Shown here: positions 33,991 through 47,138 of the stretch, in pieces
How positions within the stretch are numbered: position 1 is the first letter of the stretch
How the letters are laid out: every line of letters starts with the position of its first letter
Source of the DNA: Adineta vaga
Taxonomy: Eukaryota; Rotifera
NCBI GenBank assembly: GCA_021613535.1
Contig: CP075493.1
Coordinates: 14,446,001 to 14,510,000, forward strand
Length of the DNA: 64,000 nt
Reading direction: 5' to 3'
Notes under the pieces: generated by a model
Databases searched by the model: none
Seen by the model: only the letters and a program-made list of their open reading frames with translations
Told to the model about the DNA's origin: nothing
Position numbers and translations under genes: made by a program

Positions 33991-34700
33991 CAATTAAAAA
34001 AAATAAAAGATTCTCTTAGCTTATTGAAGGGAAATAGACAACATTTACGAATAGGATCGAAATCTTCTAGATTCAATGATAAAACAAGGTTCTAAAGAAA
34101 ATTATCATAATGTAATGTTCGCTGATGTGATGTCTTATTTTTCCTTTCTCTCACATAATTTGTTAAAACTTCAATTACTGTTCATGAAAAAAAAACCGTT
34201 CTATCTAACACAAATATCTGTTTCACATCGAGAAATTCGAAAAACTTAACAGTTCGAGCGTGAGTGAAGACGTTAGAAGAGAAGACACTCACACTCTTAT
34301 GTAATACTTTCCTAAACAATTATACAAAAAATTATGATTTCATTAACATGTACTATTGTGATCGAGCACTGTTTTTGTCCTTTCCTTTTTCACCGTCAAC
34401 AATGGTTATTGAAGGTTTCATCTCTTTATAATCTTCATCTCACCTACACCTACATTAAACTTTCAATACTAATGTATTCGTGCGACGATCATGTTTTCGA
34501 AAACAAACAGATGATGCGCATACATTATGTGTTATTTGACATTCATACATAGCAATATATGAAAAATCAATGTCTTTATATAGCATTATTGATCGAGATA
34601 CGTGCTTGAAATATTATTATCACACATGAGAAGATGGAAAACAATCGATTTTGATATGCTTTTAAGTCAATTCTCAGTATGAATACAAATTAACAATCGT
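33991..34700. other. Intergenic stretch upstream of the Vps62-domain gene
   Basis: No supported gene. The short frame at 34334-34552 has no recognisable content. Confidence 0.35.
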
Positions 34701-34703
34701 GAC

Positions 34704-34711
34704 TATATATA
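34704..34711 (+). promoter_or_regulatory. TATA-box-like element of the Vps62-domain gene
   Basis: TATATATA about 100 bp before the ATG at 34807, in otherwise less regular sequence. Position fits a core promoter with a short leader; unproven. Confidence 0.3.
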
Positions 34712-34806
34712 GAATAGTTATTTGTATTTCGAACAAGGACAAAGTAAGTAGTGAATTCATCGATTGTTTTCTATTGCAGCTAACAAGTTTTAGAACAACT
34801 TCAAAA

Positions 34807-36165
34807 ATGTTTTTATGGAAAAGAAATCTGCGAACAAACATATCAATTTTAACCATCGTACTTATTTATGTAGGACAGTTTTTGTCCGTACAATCGGTGG
34901 TTATACACTCTGAAGAAAGTCCAGAACAAGAAGGTCAACATGATCGTCGAGAAGCGTATCTTAAAATTCTGCTGAAGATGAATAAAAATACTGAAGATAA
35001 CGATGAAGATTATATCCTCGATTGGAACAACGAATCAGAAGAAGAAGAAGATGATGATGAAGTACACAACGTCGATGAGGATGAATACGTGGACGGACAA
35101 TACGAAGATGACGAAAAGAAAGATGATGAACACAAAGATCTGTGGCTGTGGAAACGCGATACACAAAATCGTGTATATGCAGAAAAGTTTGCACCAGAGC
35201 TTCGTTTTGATCATGCTGCAAAAGGATATCCAATGTCGGCCCAAGTCTATTATAATGGAATGAAGAAAGATACTTCAAAAACATTTCGACGTGAAAATAC
35301 AGATCAAAAGACACTGTCAACTGGCAATATTCCAACATATTACATGATTCGTACTGATGGTAAACAAACTCGTATTTTGTATTGGTGGTTCTATGGGTAT
35401 GAAAATTCATGTGAAGCGAATAAAGGTTCACATAATGGAGACTGGGAACATATTATGGTGATCCTTACTGAAGATAAGAGTCAAGTAGCTGCCGTTAGTT
35501 TCTACCAATTTAACAACCATTACACTCGTATTTCGGGTTCACGTACTGCTCCTTGTATTCCTGCTGGCAAAGGACGGTGTTCTGGTGCGGCTGGTTTCGA
35601 AAGTAATGGTATTCATCCAATTGTCTATGTAGGAAAAACTGCTCATGGTTCATTTCATAATCCAACTTCTGCTGGTGTTACTGACGCTGGAAAATGTGCA
35701 GATTATGCCGATTTTCGTAATCCAAAATCTAGCAATGATTACATGCAAACTTGGAAGAAATTAGTTGATCTTGATGGTAATGAAGAAGTGTGGATCGCTC
35801 TTGATAAGAAAGGAGGTTTTTCTTGGGGTCTCAATGGTGTTGCCGTTCATCCGACTCAAAAGAATCCGTTCGATCAGGAACATTCACTTGCTTGTCAAGG
35901 GCATACATCATACGCATTAGAAAGTATAGGTTGTAGTCAATCAGAATGTCTGGCCGGTGATGATGAAACATTAGAAGGGTGTTTAAAAGAATGTGAACTA
36001 GGTTTTAAAAACCGTGGTTCAACTTGCATTAAAGGTTTTTGGAATCGAAAGAAGTATGATCGTCTAAGCAAAGGAAAACATTATTCTTACGATTATATCT
36101 TACCCAAAGTCGATGCTGGCTTAAGTCATCATCGAGAGACTGCAAATGATTGGAATCTACCTTAA
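34807..36165 (+). CDS. Secreted Vps62-domain protein with an acidic N-terminal region
   Basis: 452 aa from the ATG at 34807, chosen because it starts a classic signal peptide (SILTIVLIYVGQFLSVQS); the frame is open further upstream without an ATG. Residues about 70-115 are strongly acidic (ESEEEEDDDEVHNVDEDEY). From about 130 onward is a domain like Vps62/DUF946: LYWWFYGYENSCEANKGSHN with GDWEHIMVIL, VSFYQFNNHYTRIS, HPIVYVGKTAHGSFHNP and EVWIALDKKGGF, followed by a Cys-rich tail (CSQSECLAGDDETLEGCLKE). Family members are known from fungi, plants and bacteria; their biochemical role is poorly defined. The signal peptide suggests export here, unlike a cytosolic trafficking role. Single exon. 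Acquisition by transfer is possible but not shown. Confidence 0.75.
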   Translation: MFLWKRNLRTNISILTIVLIYVGQFLSVQSVVIHSEESPEQEGQHDRREAYLKILLKMNKNTEDNDEDYILDWNNESEEEEDDDEVHNVDEDEYVDGQYEDDEKKDDEHKDLWLWKRDTQNRVYAEKFAPELRFDHAAKGYPMSAQVYYNGMKKDTSKTFRRENTDQKTLSTGNIPTYYMIRTDGKQTRILYWWFYGYENSCEANKGSHNGDWEHIMVILTEDKSQVAAVSFYQFNNHYTRISGSRTAPCIPAGKGRCSGAAGFESNGIHPIVYVGKTAHGSFHNPTSAGVTDAGKCADYADFRNPKSSNDYMQTWKKLVDLDGNEEVWIALDKKGGFSWGLNGVAVHPTQKNPFDQEHSLACQGHTSYALESIGCSQSECLAGDDETLEGCLKECELGFKNRGSTCIKGFWNRKKYDRLSKGKHYSYDYILPKVDAGLSHHRETANDWNLP

Positions 36166-36394
36166 TCTATTACTTATATTTATAAACTATACAACGTCGC
36201 GCATCTGATTCGTAGTGAACACTTCAACTTTCTTTCTTTTCCATTATAATCATATATTTCATAAGTAGATTTTTCTTGTTTAATCAAATCATTTTCAATT
36301 GTGAATAAAACTTAGTACAGTGATGATTTTTTGAGTTACAGAAAAAAGACATGTGTACGATAGATGGATATAATAGAATCTATATAGTTTGTTG

Positions 36395-37411
36395 CTATTT
36401 CTCTTCACGGATATTGCCGAGTGTCGGTTGTATTTGATTACGAAGTTCATGAAGAGTTGTTTGGTCTCGCGTTGTATGTGTAGATGAATCCATTGTTCGA
36501 TTGAAAAGAAGATTTCGAATATTTCTTCTTATAGATTTTGATGAATAGAAATAAATATAGAAAGATCCAATATAATTGACATAAGTTAATAGATTTGCAA
36601 TTGTATTGAATAAATTCTCTTGTGAAGAACGTAAAAGATCTTTTGAAATATTTTTTGTTATTTCTTGATAAATTATTTGAGTTGTCGCAATTAATAATGA
36701 TATTGACATGACGATTGATTGAAATAGAATCATTCGCGTCATTTGACGAATTATTGATGGATGAAGTTGTCGAACACTTTCAAGATTAAATTTTATTAAA
36801 AAACCAAATACAATAAGAATTACCAATGGAATTATACAAAGAAACATTAAACTTTGAATATATGTATAATAGAATGTCCAAATAGGTGAATAAACTGTAC
36901 ACACAGTGGATATTCCATTATTTTTCGGATATAAATTATAGATGAATAATATTGGCACATTCATTAAAATCCACAGAGAAAGTAAAGAAAATAAAAGAAT
37001 TTTTGCGAATGATAATCGACTTAATCGACGTATTCCTACTGATCGATTTGTAAGAAAATATTGATCAATTGTAGCTAGACATGTCGTATACAATGATGTA
37101 TACATACAAACTTGACCAATATAGAAACGTGTTTTACAAATGAAAGTTATTGTATTTGTTAATGGCATGGAAAAACCCGAGATTAATATACGAGTTAGTA
37201 ATAAGTATATAATGAAAATCGTATTCGCAATTGAACCTGTTAATATATAAAGACGTGAAGGATTTGGCGGGAATAATTCTGTTTTTAATATCGGCGAAAA
37301 TATGAAAATATTCAAAAGATTTCCAATTAAACCCAAGAAAAAAAACGTGATTCCAACAATAAGATTGATTTCTTCAGATATTTTATTTAATAAATCAACA
37401 AACGATGACAT
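36395..37411 (-). CDS. Rhodopsin-like GPCR, peptide-receptor type
   Basis: Single exon, 338 aa from the internal Met at 37411 (MSSFVDLLNKISEEIN). The frame is open to 37513, but that extension is not receptor-like. Seven hydrophobic helices are present: INLIVGITFFFLGLIGNLLN (TM1 with GN), the Cys in ITFICKTRFYIG before TM3, TM3 ending CLATIDQYFLTNRS in place of DRY, Pro in TM5 (FLCIIPLVILIV), and a TM7 end NYIGSFYIYFYSSKSIRRNI leading into helix 8. The C-terminal tail is Thr/Ser-rich. Its closest relative in the window is the receptor at 27619-28621, which has an intron near the same TM7 end; this one has none. Confidence 0.85.
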   Translation of the reverse strand: MSSFVDLLNKISEEINLIVGITFFFLGLIGNLLNIFIFSPILKTELFPPNPSRLYILTGSIANTIFIIYLLLTRILISGFSMPLTNTITFICKTRFYIGQVCMYTSLYTTCLATIDQYFLTNRSVGIRRLSRLSFAKILLFSLLSLWILMNVPILFIYNLYPKNNGISTVCTVYSPIWTFYYTYIQSLMFLCIIPLVILIVFGFLIKFNLESVRQLHPSIIRQMTRMILFQSIVMSISLLIATTQIIYQEITKNISKDLLRSSQENLFNTIANLLTYVNYIGSFYIYFYSSKSIRRNIRNLLFNRTMDSSTHTTRDQTTLHELRNQIQPTLGNIREEK

Positions 37412-37637
37412 TGTATTGAAAAATACTGTGTTCACAGAAGAAGAAAAAAAAAGGAAAGTGTTAATTAATTTCAAGATCGAAAAACTTCTTTTTTCTCCAA
37501 CCTTTTCATACACAAAGAATAATACTCTTTCTTTCTGGCGACATTACAGAAATCAAGTGAGTTGACACAAATCTGACACTCCAAAATATAAAAGAATCAT
37601 TTTCTCATCAAGATGGTGAAGAAAAATCGGTATGAGT

Positions 37638-38026
37638 CCTCATCGCCGAAATCCATATCGCAGAAAATCGACGATATGCATTCTGATTATACACGCTTTC
37701 GGTCAAGTTACTTTTGCCAATGTACATTTCGAGGATACGACTATCAATCGACGACATCTATTTTCGTGGATCTGCATTTTAGCAAAACAAACTCTCAATG
37801 CAGGTCCTTAATAAAAACACTTCCCCTACATCTATTTATATAGCCATGTGTGGATACAAATGTGAGCAATCACGATGATAGCCGAAAGGAATGGTTGTTA
37901 AAGAGGATATCTAGATTTACAATATAGTTAAAGAAAATTCGGCGATGTCTATTTCGATGACATATTTGTCGACTATTTCTATTTCGGCGATATTCTTTTC
38001 GAGAATCTGCGGTTTCGGCGATGAGG
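37638..38026. mobile_element. Foldback MITE with CCTCATCGCCGAAA ends
   Basis: The left end reads CCTCATCGCCGAAATCC. The right end, reverse-complemented, reads CCTCATCGCCGAAACCG. Both continue with a CGCAGA match. ATCGCCGAAAT-type motifs recur inside (near 37950 and 37980). No open frame of significance. The target duplication is not clear, so the superfamily is unknown. It lies just upstream of the PARG gene. Confidence 0.5.
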
Positions 38027-38179
38027 GTTACAACCGATAATTGAATCTAATGTCCTCTACAGGATTTAATTTGAAAAAAAGAAAAAGAAAAAACGATTCG
38101 TTAATACGACAACGTGTAATCAACGAAGCGTGATGAAAACATTGATTGTTGTTAATCAATTTGAAGCAAAAACGAACGA

Positions 38180-39410
38180 ATGTCACCATTAATTTATATT
38201 CCATGTGCGTCATTTAATGAAGAAGATGTTGAAAGTCTTTTTCAATTATGTACATCGAGAGATGTTCATCGTGTTGATATACATGGAGCAAGAAAAGTTG
38301 CATTGAAATATTTTATAAATATGTATTCAATTGGATATGATTTATCAAAATATGTTAATCATGAACAAATAAATAAGTTTAAAGAAGATTTGGAATATTT
38401 GAAGCAAATTGATTTATTTAAAAAAGAATTTGATGAAAATCATGATGAAAAATTTGAATCCTATTGGGAATTAAATAATAATTCAACAAAAATTCATCCA
38501 GTTGCAAAAAATACTCGACAATTTACCAATAAAAATGGTTTCTCATCTGAACAATTAAAAATTTATTTTAATATAAAACAAATTCATAATATTTCATTTT
38601 CCAATGCGACTTTTCATTCTGCTGGTTTTGTTGATACTGATGCTAAAGAAAATCTTCTCAAATATCCTCTTGAACAACGACAAAATCAAGGAATTATCAA
38701 TACAAAACAAGGAAGAATTGAACAAGCTGTTTTCGATATTCCACCAGGAAAACAAATCATTATCTTAGATTTTGCTGATGAAAGAATGCCAGGAGGTAAT
38801 TTCATTACCATCATCATTCGTTATTCAATCGAAAAATTTTTCTTTAGGTTTATTTCTCTACGGTGCTCGAACACAAGAAGAAACAATTTGTTATAATTCC
38901 GATACTTACCGTGCATTACTCGATTATAAATATACACGTTTTGATGGCGGATTTTTCATTCCAGAATTCGGATGTTTATATATGAAACATGTGAAATTTT
39001 ACAAAGCACCAGAATATAAGGATTCTTCTAAAATCGATGTTATCGCTGGTGCATGTTATGATTTAACAGGCGAACATGGTTTATATCAAGTACCTGATTC
39101 TGATGAACAAATCGAAATTAATACTCGAAAGAAATTTCAAGCAATTATTTCTGCTGCACAAGCAAATTCAGATGGAAATGGAAAGGATACATATTTGATT
39201 TTAGGTCCAATTGGTTGTGGTGCTTTTCAAAATAATATTCATACAATTGCAAAAATATGGGCGGATGTTTTACTTCAACCATTAAATGATCAACTCAATA
39301 CTCAACAACGTCATGCTTTTCAACATATTTGGTTTCTTAGTGGAACGGATGAGAAATTGAAAATTTTTGAACAAACTTTTCATCTCGATATTAATCAACG
39401 AATTGTTTAA
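38180..39410 (+). CDS. Microbial-type poly(ADP-ribose) glycohydrolase-like protein (TIGR02452/DUF2263)
   Basis: Exon 1 is 38180-38795 and exon 2 is 38848-39410; the 52-bp intron is GTAATTTC...TCTTTAG and joins GGA-G to GT in phase, giving 392 aa. Around the junction the product reads FADERMPGG then LFLYGARTQEETICYNSDTY, matching the PGG(G)-x-QEE signature of bacterial-type PARG; the third glycine is Leu. Downstream are GGFFIPEFGCLYMKHVKF, IDVIAGACYDL and ILGPIGCGAFQNNIHTIAKI, all typical. The N-terminal 120 residues are an extension not seen in the bacterial proteins. Such enzymes remove poly(ADP-ribose) after DNA damage, which would suit a desiccation-tolerant animal; that link is inference. 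Confidence 0.8.
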
Positions 39411-39744
39411 TCAATATTTCTTTGCATTTTCAATAATATAAAAATATACACCATTTTGCATCTACTTGAAATCAATGAATCAGTGGGTATAGTGTTTCTT
39501 CTATTGAAGAGAAACGTACCTGAAAGAAATAAATGTTTTCTGTATAGAAAAATTATGTTTGTGAATAACTAAATCAATATTGTATTAAAGAAATATAAAA
39601 GAAGAAACGATTGAATCATTTAAAAAAACATTTCGACCTATTTTTATTAATAAGAATGTACGGTTTCAATATCACGAACGATTGATTGATCAATAATATA
39701 AAAGCATTCGCTTTCATATAGGTGTTTTTTCATTTTCAAAAGAA

Positions 39745-42591
39745 ATGCTCGATCAACTATTTCTTCTCTTTTTCATTTTTTTATCAATTTCTTGTCAAAC
39801 TATCTATGATACAGCGGATGATAATGCACATGGTCTACGAATATCTGGAAATGATCAATTTATTGTGTATGCAGTTAATCGTGATAAAGGTTATGCTCTT
39901 AGTTATACACCATTTACACCAGCAGAAAGATGCTCATATTGGAATCCAACTCGAGATTTTTATGTTTATAGTTTGGATGTTTTATATAATACGGATAATC
40001 GAACATCGAATTATTTATTTACATTTGTACAAATTGCTGAACAAACTTCAACACAAAATGTTTATTTTAGTATAATTACAATGAATACATCAAATTGTAA
40101 TAAATTTAAACATTCTTTAAATGAATTAAAATGAAATTTTTCGATTTTTGTTTTTATAGGTAATCGAATAACAGGAAATATCGTGATTCGTGATACATTA
40201 ATATGGAATGGTACACATCAAGAATATATGTTATTAAAAGTAGTACCATCACAAAAATATGCATATGTATTTGCTGATTCATTTGTTCTTATGTTTGATA
40301 TAATTCAAAATCGTATTATTGACTTAAAACAATCAACTAATTTCTATACATTTTCAACAAAAGTTATTCCACATGCAATTGATCTTACAGAAACTTGGGC
40401 TCTTGTTACTTCATATGCTCTTGCAACAATGAATACAAATATAGCTTCACCAGTTATTAGTCTTTGTTCACTTAATCCACTTCGAGTTATAACTTCAACT
40501 GCACTTATTGATTCATTAGTTCAAACTGCTGCATTAGCAACTACATATAATCTAGATAGTCATATGTCAATATCTATTAATAAAGAACTACAAATGGCGA
40601 TTGTTGGTGTTCCAATTCTTAGTGCTGTTTTTTTATTTCATGTCAATGCAACAAATATAAACACAAGTCAATGGCAATTAGAACGTACGCGTGTTAATCA
40701 AGGTCCACGAAATGTTGGTTTTGGTCAATCCGTAGCTTGGATTAATGATAACACAGTTGCCGTTGTTCTTTTATCGATTAATTCTCGTTCTTGGTCAAAA
40801 TCTGAAGTTTGGACATTTTCTATTGATAGCTCATTTGAAATTCCCGAATATGTTTTTCCAAACAATCAACAAACACTTTCATTTTATACAACAGCACGTT
40901 TCTATCAAATACTTTCATGGTCAAATCATTTATATATTTTAACTGATTTATATCGAATTGTATTCATTCCATCAAGTCCAGCAGGTTATCTTTCCGTATG
41001 GGCAGAAACTCGTGATGTATTTGTATTTGTTTTCAATTATTCATCGTGTTCACCGGGAACATATAAAAACGAGAATGGTTTTGAATTTTGTAAACTTTGT
41101 CCACCTCAAACAAAAAATCCTGCCTATCAACCATGTAGAGAATGTTATACATGCTCTCCAACATCATTTTGTCCATTAGGTTCTATTAATGAAGTTTCAT
41201 ATGAAAATTATTCATCACATATTCAAACATATGCCTATCCTGACTCACCTGATATGAATAATTATGATGACATTCTTGTTCAAAATATTTTTTCCATTGG
41301 TTCATCAGCACGATGTTTATTAATATCTCCATTGTTTTGGACAATTATCGCCATGTGTTTGTGTTGTGTTGTTTGGTTGCTAATGGCCATTGGAAAATTT
41401 GTTCCTTGGCAAACGCTAACACGTCATCGAACCAATGCAAAGAAATTCTTGAAAAATACCGATATTGTTGGCGAAGGTGAACGATGGGTTGGTGGATTAT
41501 TTTCATTTGCTATCGTCGTTCTTTTTGGTTTCACTTTTTGGTTTGCTGAAGATTATATTAACCTTTATCCAATTGAAACATCGTCATCACCACAAGCATC
41601 ATGTGATCAAACAATGCGAAATGCTGTTTTTGATAATGCTCTTCAATTACCTCTATCAAATACTGATGGATCACGATGGGCGATTTTTGATATGTTGGAT
41701 AGCCAACAATTTACAATGGCGATAGATTTTATTAATACAGCAGCTAGTTGTCAAAATATAACTGTTCAACAAAATCGACCTGGAGTTAATTATCTTAAAT
41801 TAGGAAATGTATCATGTGAAATTCAACCGGATAATGTAACAGTTTCGGCAAGTTTTCCTCTCCCATCTCATCAACTGACTGTACAAGTTAATGTAAGTGG
41901 CTCGTATTCAATCGGTGGATTTCGTTTATGTTTACGTGGCTCTGGTTTGGTTGATGGCGTTAATACACTTCAAAAACTTGATATGTGTAAATTATTTTTT
42001 ACTGAAAATGAAACTCTATCACGAACAGCAACAATATCTGTTGTTCTTGTTAAAGTAGTCAATCAAACAAAACCGTTGACAGTTGGTGATGACACATATT
42101 TTAGTGGTCGTTGGACACCAACATTTGGTGAATATTCTATATCCGATAAGTTAAGTTATAATCAAGATGGTGAATATCTTCGTTATGTAAATGAACGAAC
42201 AATATTTACAATAACAATGAGTGAACAACCATTTTTCCTACAAAATAATCAAAAACCAATTGCTCGAATCGCTGAACTAGCATTTCATACATTATTATTT
42301 TGTACATTGATTATTGAATTATTTGCCATGGCCTTTCTTCTGTTTAAATTAATCTGTATGCCATTGATTCGACTTATTCTTCGTTGTCGACATCAAAAGA
42401 AACAAACATCATCTATTCTTCCATCAAGAAATTCACATGAAAAACGAAAACAACAATCATCTATATCAACGATTGACCTTCATCGTTTACTTCAACATTA
42501 TGAACGAAAAAAACAAAGACAAAAGAAAGATCGCCTCAGTATCATACCCAACGAAAGTAGTCGAATGGATCATCAACGAACAGCTGTTTGA
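39745..42591 (+). CDS. Large membrane protein with ephrin-receptor/TNFR-like Cys region (927 aa)
   Basis: Exon 1 is 39745-40096 and exon 2 is 40160-42591; the intron donor GTAATAAA lies inside TCAAAT-T and the acceptor is TTTTTATAG, giving TSNCNRITGN across the junction. A signal peptide (LFLLFFIFLSISCQTI) begins it. Residues about 30-420 are strand-rich with repeated motifs (AIVGVPILSAVFLFHVNATN, VGFGQSVAWINDNTVAVVLL), resembling a beta-propeller. Next is a Cys-rich stretch (CSPGTYKNENGFEFCKLCPP, CRECYTCSPTSFC) of the ephrin-receptor/TNFR type. Three membrane helices follow (about 41330, 41490 and 42290), with a large glycosylated loop between the second and third and a basic cytoplasmic tail. 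Function is not known; this architecture recurs in rotifer genomes. Confidence 0.7.
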
Positions 42592-42746
42592 AAGTGTTCT
42601 TTCTAAGAAAAACTGATAGTTGACTATGTTTTGTTTGTTCCATTTTCTTAGCTACCTTTTTCGTATCTTTATTCGGAGAATACATTCTATTCCGCGATGT
42701 TGAACATTATACCGACCAGGATGACTGCGTATCAGTTCGGGTTAAA
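42592..42746. other. 3' flank of the 927-aa gene
   Basis: Short non-coding stretch before the duplicated ACH1/PINX1 junction copy. No element recognised. Confidence 0.3.
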
Positions 42747-43080
42747 ATATCGTCAAGCTCATCACCAGTTGATGTATCGGGAATTACTTTTGGAAAACCA
42801 GCTGGTGTAAAACCAGTTGTACCAAGTGTTAATTATTCAAGCATTAATTATTGTTTTCATAGATGAATTAAGTCGTGATTCACAGGAAAACTATTGACAT
42901 TGAATAAAATTGAAAAAATGTTTTCGAGCGAATATCTTCTTATCTGAAATAAGAAGAGAAAACAAATCAAATGGTAATCATCGTTTCCCTTTTCTTTAAC
43001 TTAAACGAACAACTAAAAACTTTAATGGTCATGTTTTTTTCTTTTCTTTCTTTCTTTTTAAATGATTTCATCAATCAATG
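42747..43080 (-). pseudogene. Decayed copy of the ACH1 5' end and PINX1-ACH1 junction
   Basis: The plus-strand text TCATCACCAGTTGATG, GGAATTACTTTTGG, CCAGCTGGTGTAAAACC and, further right, ATCTGAAATAA plus a T-rich tract match, in order, the first exon and upstream junction of the acetyl-CoA hydrolase gene (46790-47195). About 80 bp of exon are missing at the point where the functional gene has two GCACCGG heptamers (about 46807 and 46872), so the gap looks like a deletion between short direct repeats. Orientation is the same as the parent. Start, phase and most codons are lost. Confidence 0.7.
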
Positions 43081-43415
43081 AGTTGCTTGTGTATCCTTTA
43101 TTTTCGTTCATTAGATAGATTTTCTTTGACTGTAGTATTCTTGATATTCCAATGCCTATCCTAACTGATCATTTCAGCTAAATTCATTATCAACAACTTG
43201 AGAACATGTTCTAAAAAAATCAAACAATTCATTTTAAGTTGCACATGATGAAGATGAACTATATTTATTCGTTATTTCTTTTTTACTCAGGATGCGATCA
43301 AGGAATGAAAATTTGAGTTATGATACACTATACTTTGAAACATATACTAGTCTTTTCATTTATTATAATATAATACATGAACAGAACAGTTAATCATGCA
43401 CAAACAACATATTTT
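43081..43415. other. Intergenic stretch, no gene seen
   Basis: Right of the duplicated junction copy no further match to the PINX1 gene could be followed. No coding frame. Confidence 0.3.
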
Positions 43416-44959
43416 CTAGAGCAAAGAAAAATAAAGATAAAAGTCTCTTGAATGTACTCGAAGTGTTCTATCTGGAAAAAACAGATGTTTGCTTTTTACA
43501 CAATTGATACGTGTGTCATGTCTTGTGAAATTTTCTGTAACAGCCATTAGTTGATTATATTGAATATGAAATGCATTGAGGCTAGCTAATCGAGTATTCA
43601 AGCAAGACAAAAACTGCTCTATACAGTCGATAAGCACCCAATCCATAAAAAGCACCTTAAGATGAGGAAATTCAATGATTGAAGATATGCCTTTCCTTTT
43701 CTTTACTTGATATAATGGTTTATGTATTTGTAGTATCCTATTTGACATTGATAATTCATATAGTAATGGAAAAGAACGTGCGACTGTACCGAAGAATGAA
43801 CTTTCGAACGAGTGATGAATATCCGAGATACGTAAAACACGAACATTCATGAACATAACAACTGAAAATCTCGATGTGATACATTGAATACTATCATATA
43901 TCAATATGTGAAGCAATCATTTCTCATTCTATTAATTTCCTTATTTCAGTTACTTCAATCTTTCAATAAGAACTATACAGACAGCGACACTTTAATTTGC
44001 ATAGTCTTTTCACGAAAAATACGCAACATCAACAGTACATTCATCGAAACAATTTTCTCATTCATCCTCATCTCAATCATGTTCAACTTCAGAAACACAA
44101 ATGATATTGAAAACCGTACGATTATTTTAAGTAATTTCAATGCCAATAGTATGTATGGTTTGTACTGTGCAAAACTAGAGAAAGTCAAGCACGTATAACT
44201 TTTTTTCTCAACAGCAAAGCCGACCATCATTGTTCCTTTAAATAACCCATCTTGAAGGTGATAAACCACGAAGTAATCTTCGTGAATACCGACTGCCATT
44301 ACCACCATCTGCACTAAAATAATGTAGCTTTGAAAACCACATAATAATAGCAACATAAGTTTGAGACATCGCAAGTTCTGTTGGTCGATGTCGAAATCCA
44401 TCTTTGATCGTCATCTCTAAATGTGTGATTTGATGTTTGTAAGAACAAACAAACGGTGAGTTTTCTAAAACAAATTAAAATCAATTGGAAAAAGTTCTAA
44501 TATGTATCGGAATAGACAAATCATAAACAAACTAGTGAATATTCGAGAGATCACATCGCATTCCAGATTGTACAGACTTAACATGTGTGAATTTGGATAA
44601 TTGTTCGTGCGAAAGACGTCGTGAAATAGTTCTGCTCTAACAGTCAAAGATTTTACGTTACTATGAATGCGAGGTAAAATAACTGTGCAAAACCGATTCA
44701 CAATATCAGCTTCCGGCGATTCGTGAGAGCCATTTGGTAATAATATCGTTAGATCAATTGCTTTAGTAAAACTTAGATCATATGCGAGTCTGTCAAGTTT
44801 CTCGTTAATACTCACCAATGAATATAACACATCAATGTTATTAAGTTCCTTCAAAACAAGAAACAATATCTCCTCAAGCAAATTTAGAATTTGAGCAGTG
44901 CCACTATCCGTATTCGTTGAAATACAAGAATGTGAAAGATATGAAATGGATGTTAACAT
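43416..44959 (-). pseudogene. F-box/leucine-rich gene, interrupted
   Basis: The N-terminal piece (44959-44465) has an F-box (LLEEILFLVLKELNNIDVLY) and VILPRIHSNVKSLTVRAELF. The C-terminal piece (43916-43416) has FGTVARSFPLLYELSM, IIEFPHLKVLFMDWVLID, FLSCLNTRLASLNAFHI and AVTENFTRHDTRINC, the usual end of this rotifer F-box family. Between them, 43973-44401 is open in frames that do not match the expected leucine-rich middle, and the frame shifts near SRIFT. The central repeats therefore appear lost or replaced. It is treated as broken, though an intron-containing variant cannot be excluded. Confidence 0.55.
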
Positions 44960-45257
44960 ACATATGCTTTTCTTTCAATAAAGTGCATTGTTTAGGTATG
45001 TATTCGACCGTCTAGCGTGATAACGTTACGTCTCCTTTTGTTTGTATGTATGCGAATTGCTACGATGTTGTACTATCACATCGCATAAAAGATATATTCT
45101 ATAGAAAAACGATTTTATTATGTGAATTCAACCGGGATTAGATTTTTCACTCATATACGTCGAGAAGCACTAAGTATATATATATAGAATTATACTGTCT
45201 AAAACAAGAGAAAAATGACAATTGACTAGAGACAAAAAAAAAGAAAATGAATGAAAA
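44960..45257. other. Intergenic stretch, no gene seen
   Basis: Contains a short (TA)n tract near 45175 and probable 3' end of the acetyl-CoA hydrolase gene. Confidence 0.3.
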
Positions 45258-47060
<1,803 letters not shown>

Positions 47061-47066
47061 CTTTTA

Positions 47067-47095
47067 TCTGAAATAACAAAAAAAGAAAACAATAT
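47067..47095 (-). promoter_or_regulatory. Acceptor-like site before the ACH1-type gene, candidate trans-splice site
   Basis: The minus strand reads a long pyrimidine tract ending TTGTTATTTCAG, with the AG at 47069-47068, only 7 bases before the ATG. No donor for a cis intron is evident in the 78-bp gap after the PINX1 stop. This is the arrangement expected for spliced-leader trans-splicing of a downstream operon gene, a process known in rotifers. Confidence 0.45.
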
Positions 47096-47138
47096 CAGAT
47101 GGAAATCTTTGTTTATTTTTCGAAAAAATAACAGGTAT

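Noticed and set aside
34961-35431. Antisense frames of up to 156 codons opposite the Vps62-domain gene
   Set aside because: They are the shadow of a strongly codon-biased acidic gene on the plus strand and match no family.
43973-44401. 142-codon hydrophobic frame between the two halves of the F-box gene
   Set aside because: It lacks the expected leucine-rich pattern and start context; it is more likely decayed or intervening sequence.
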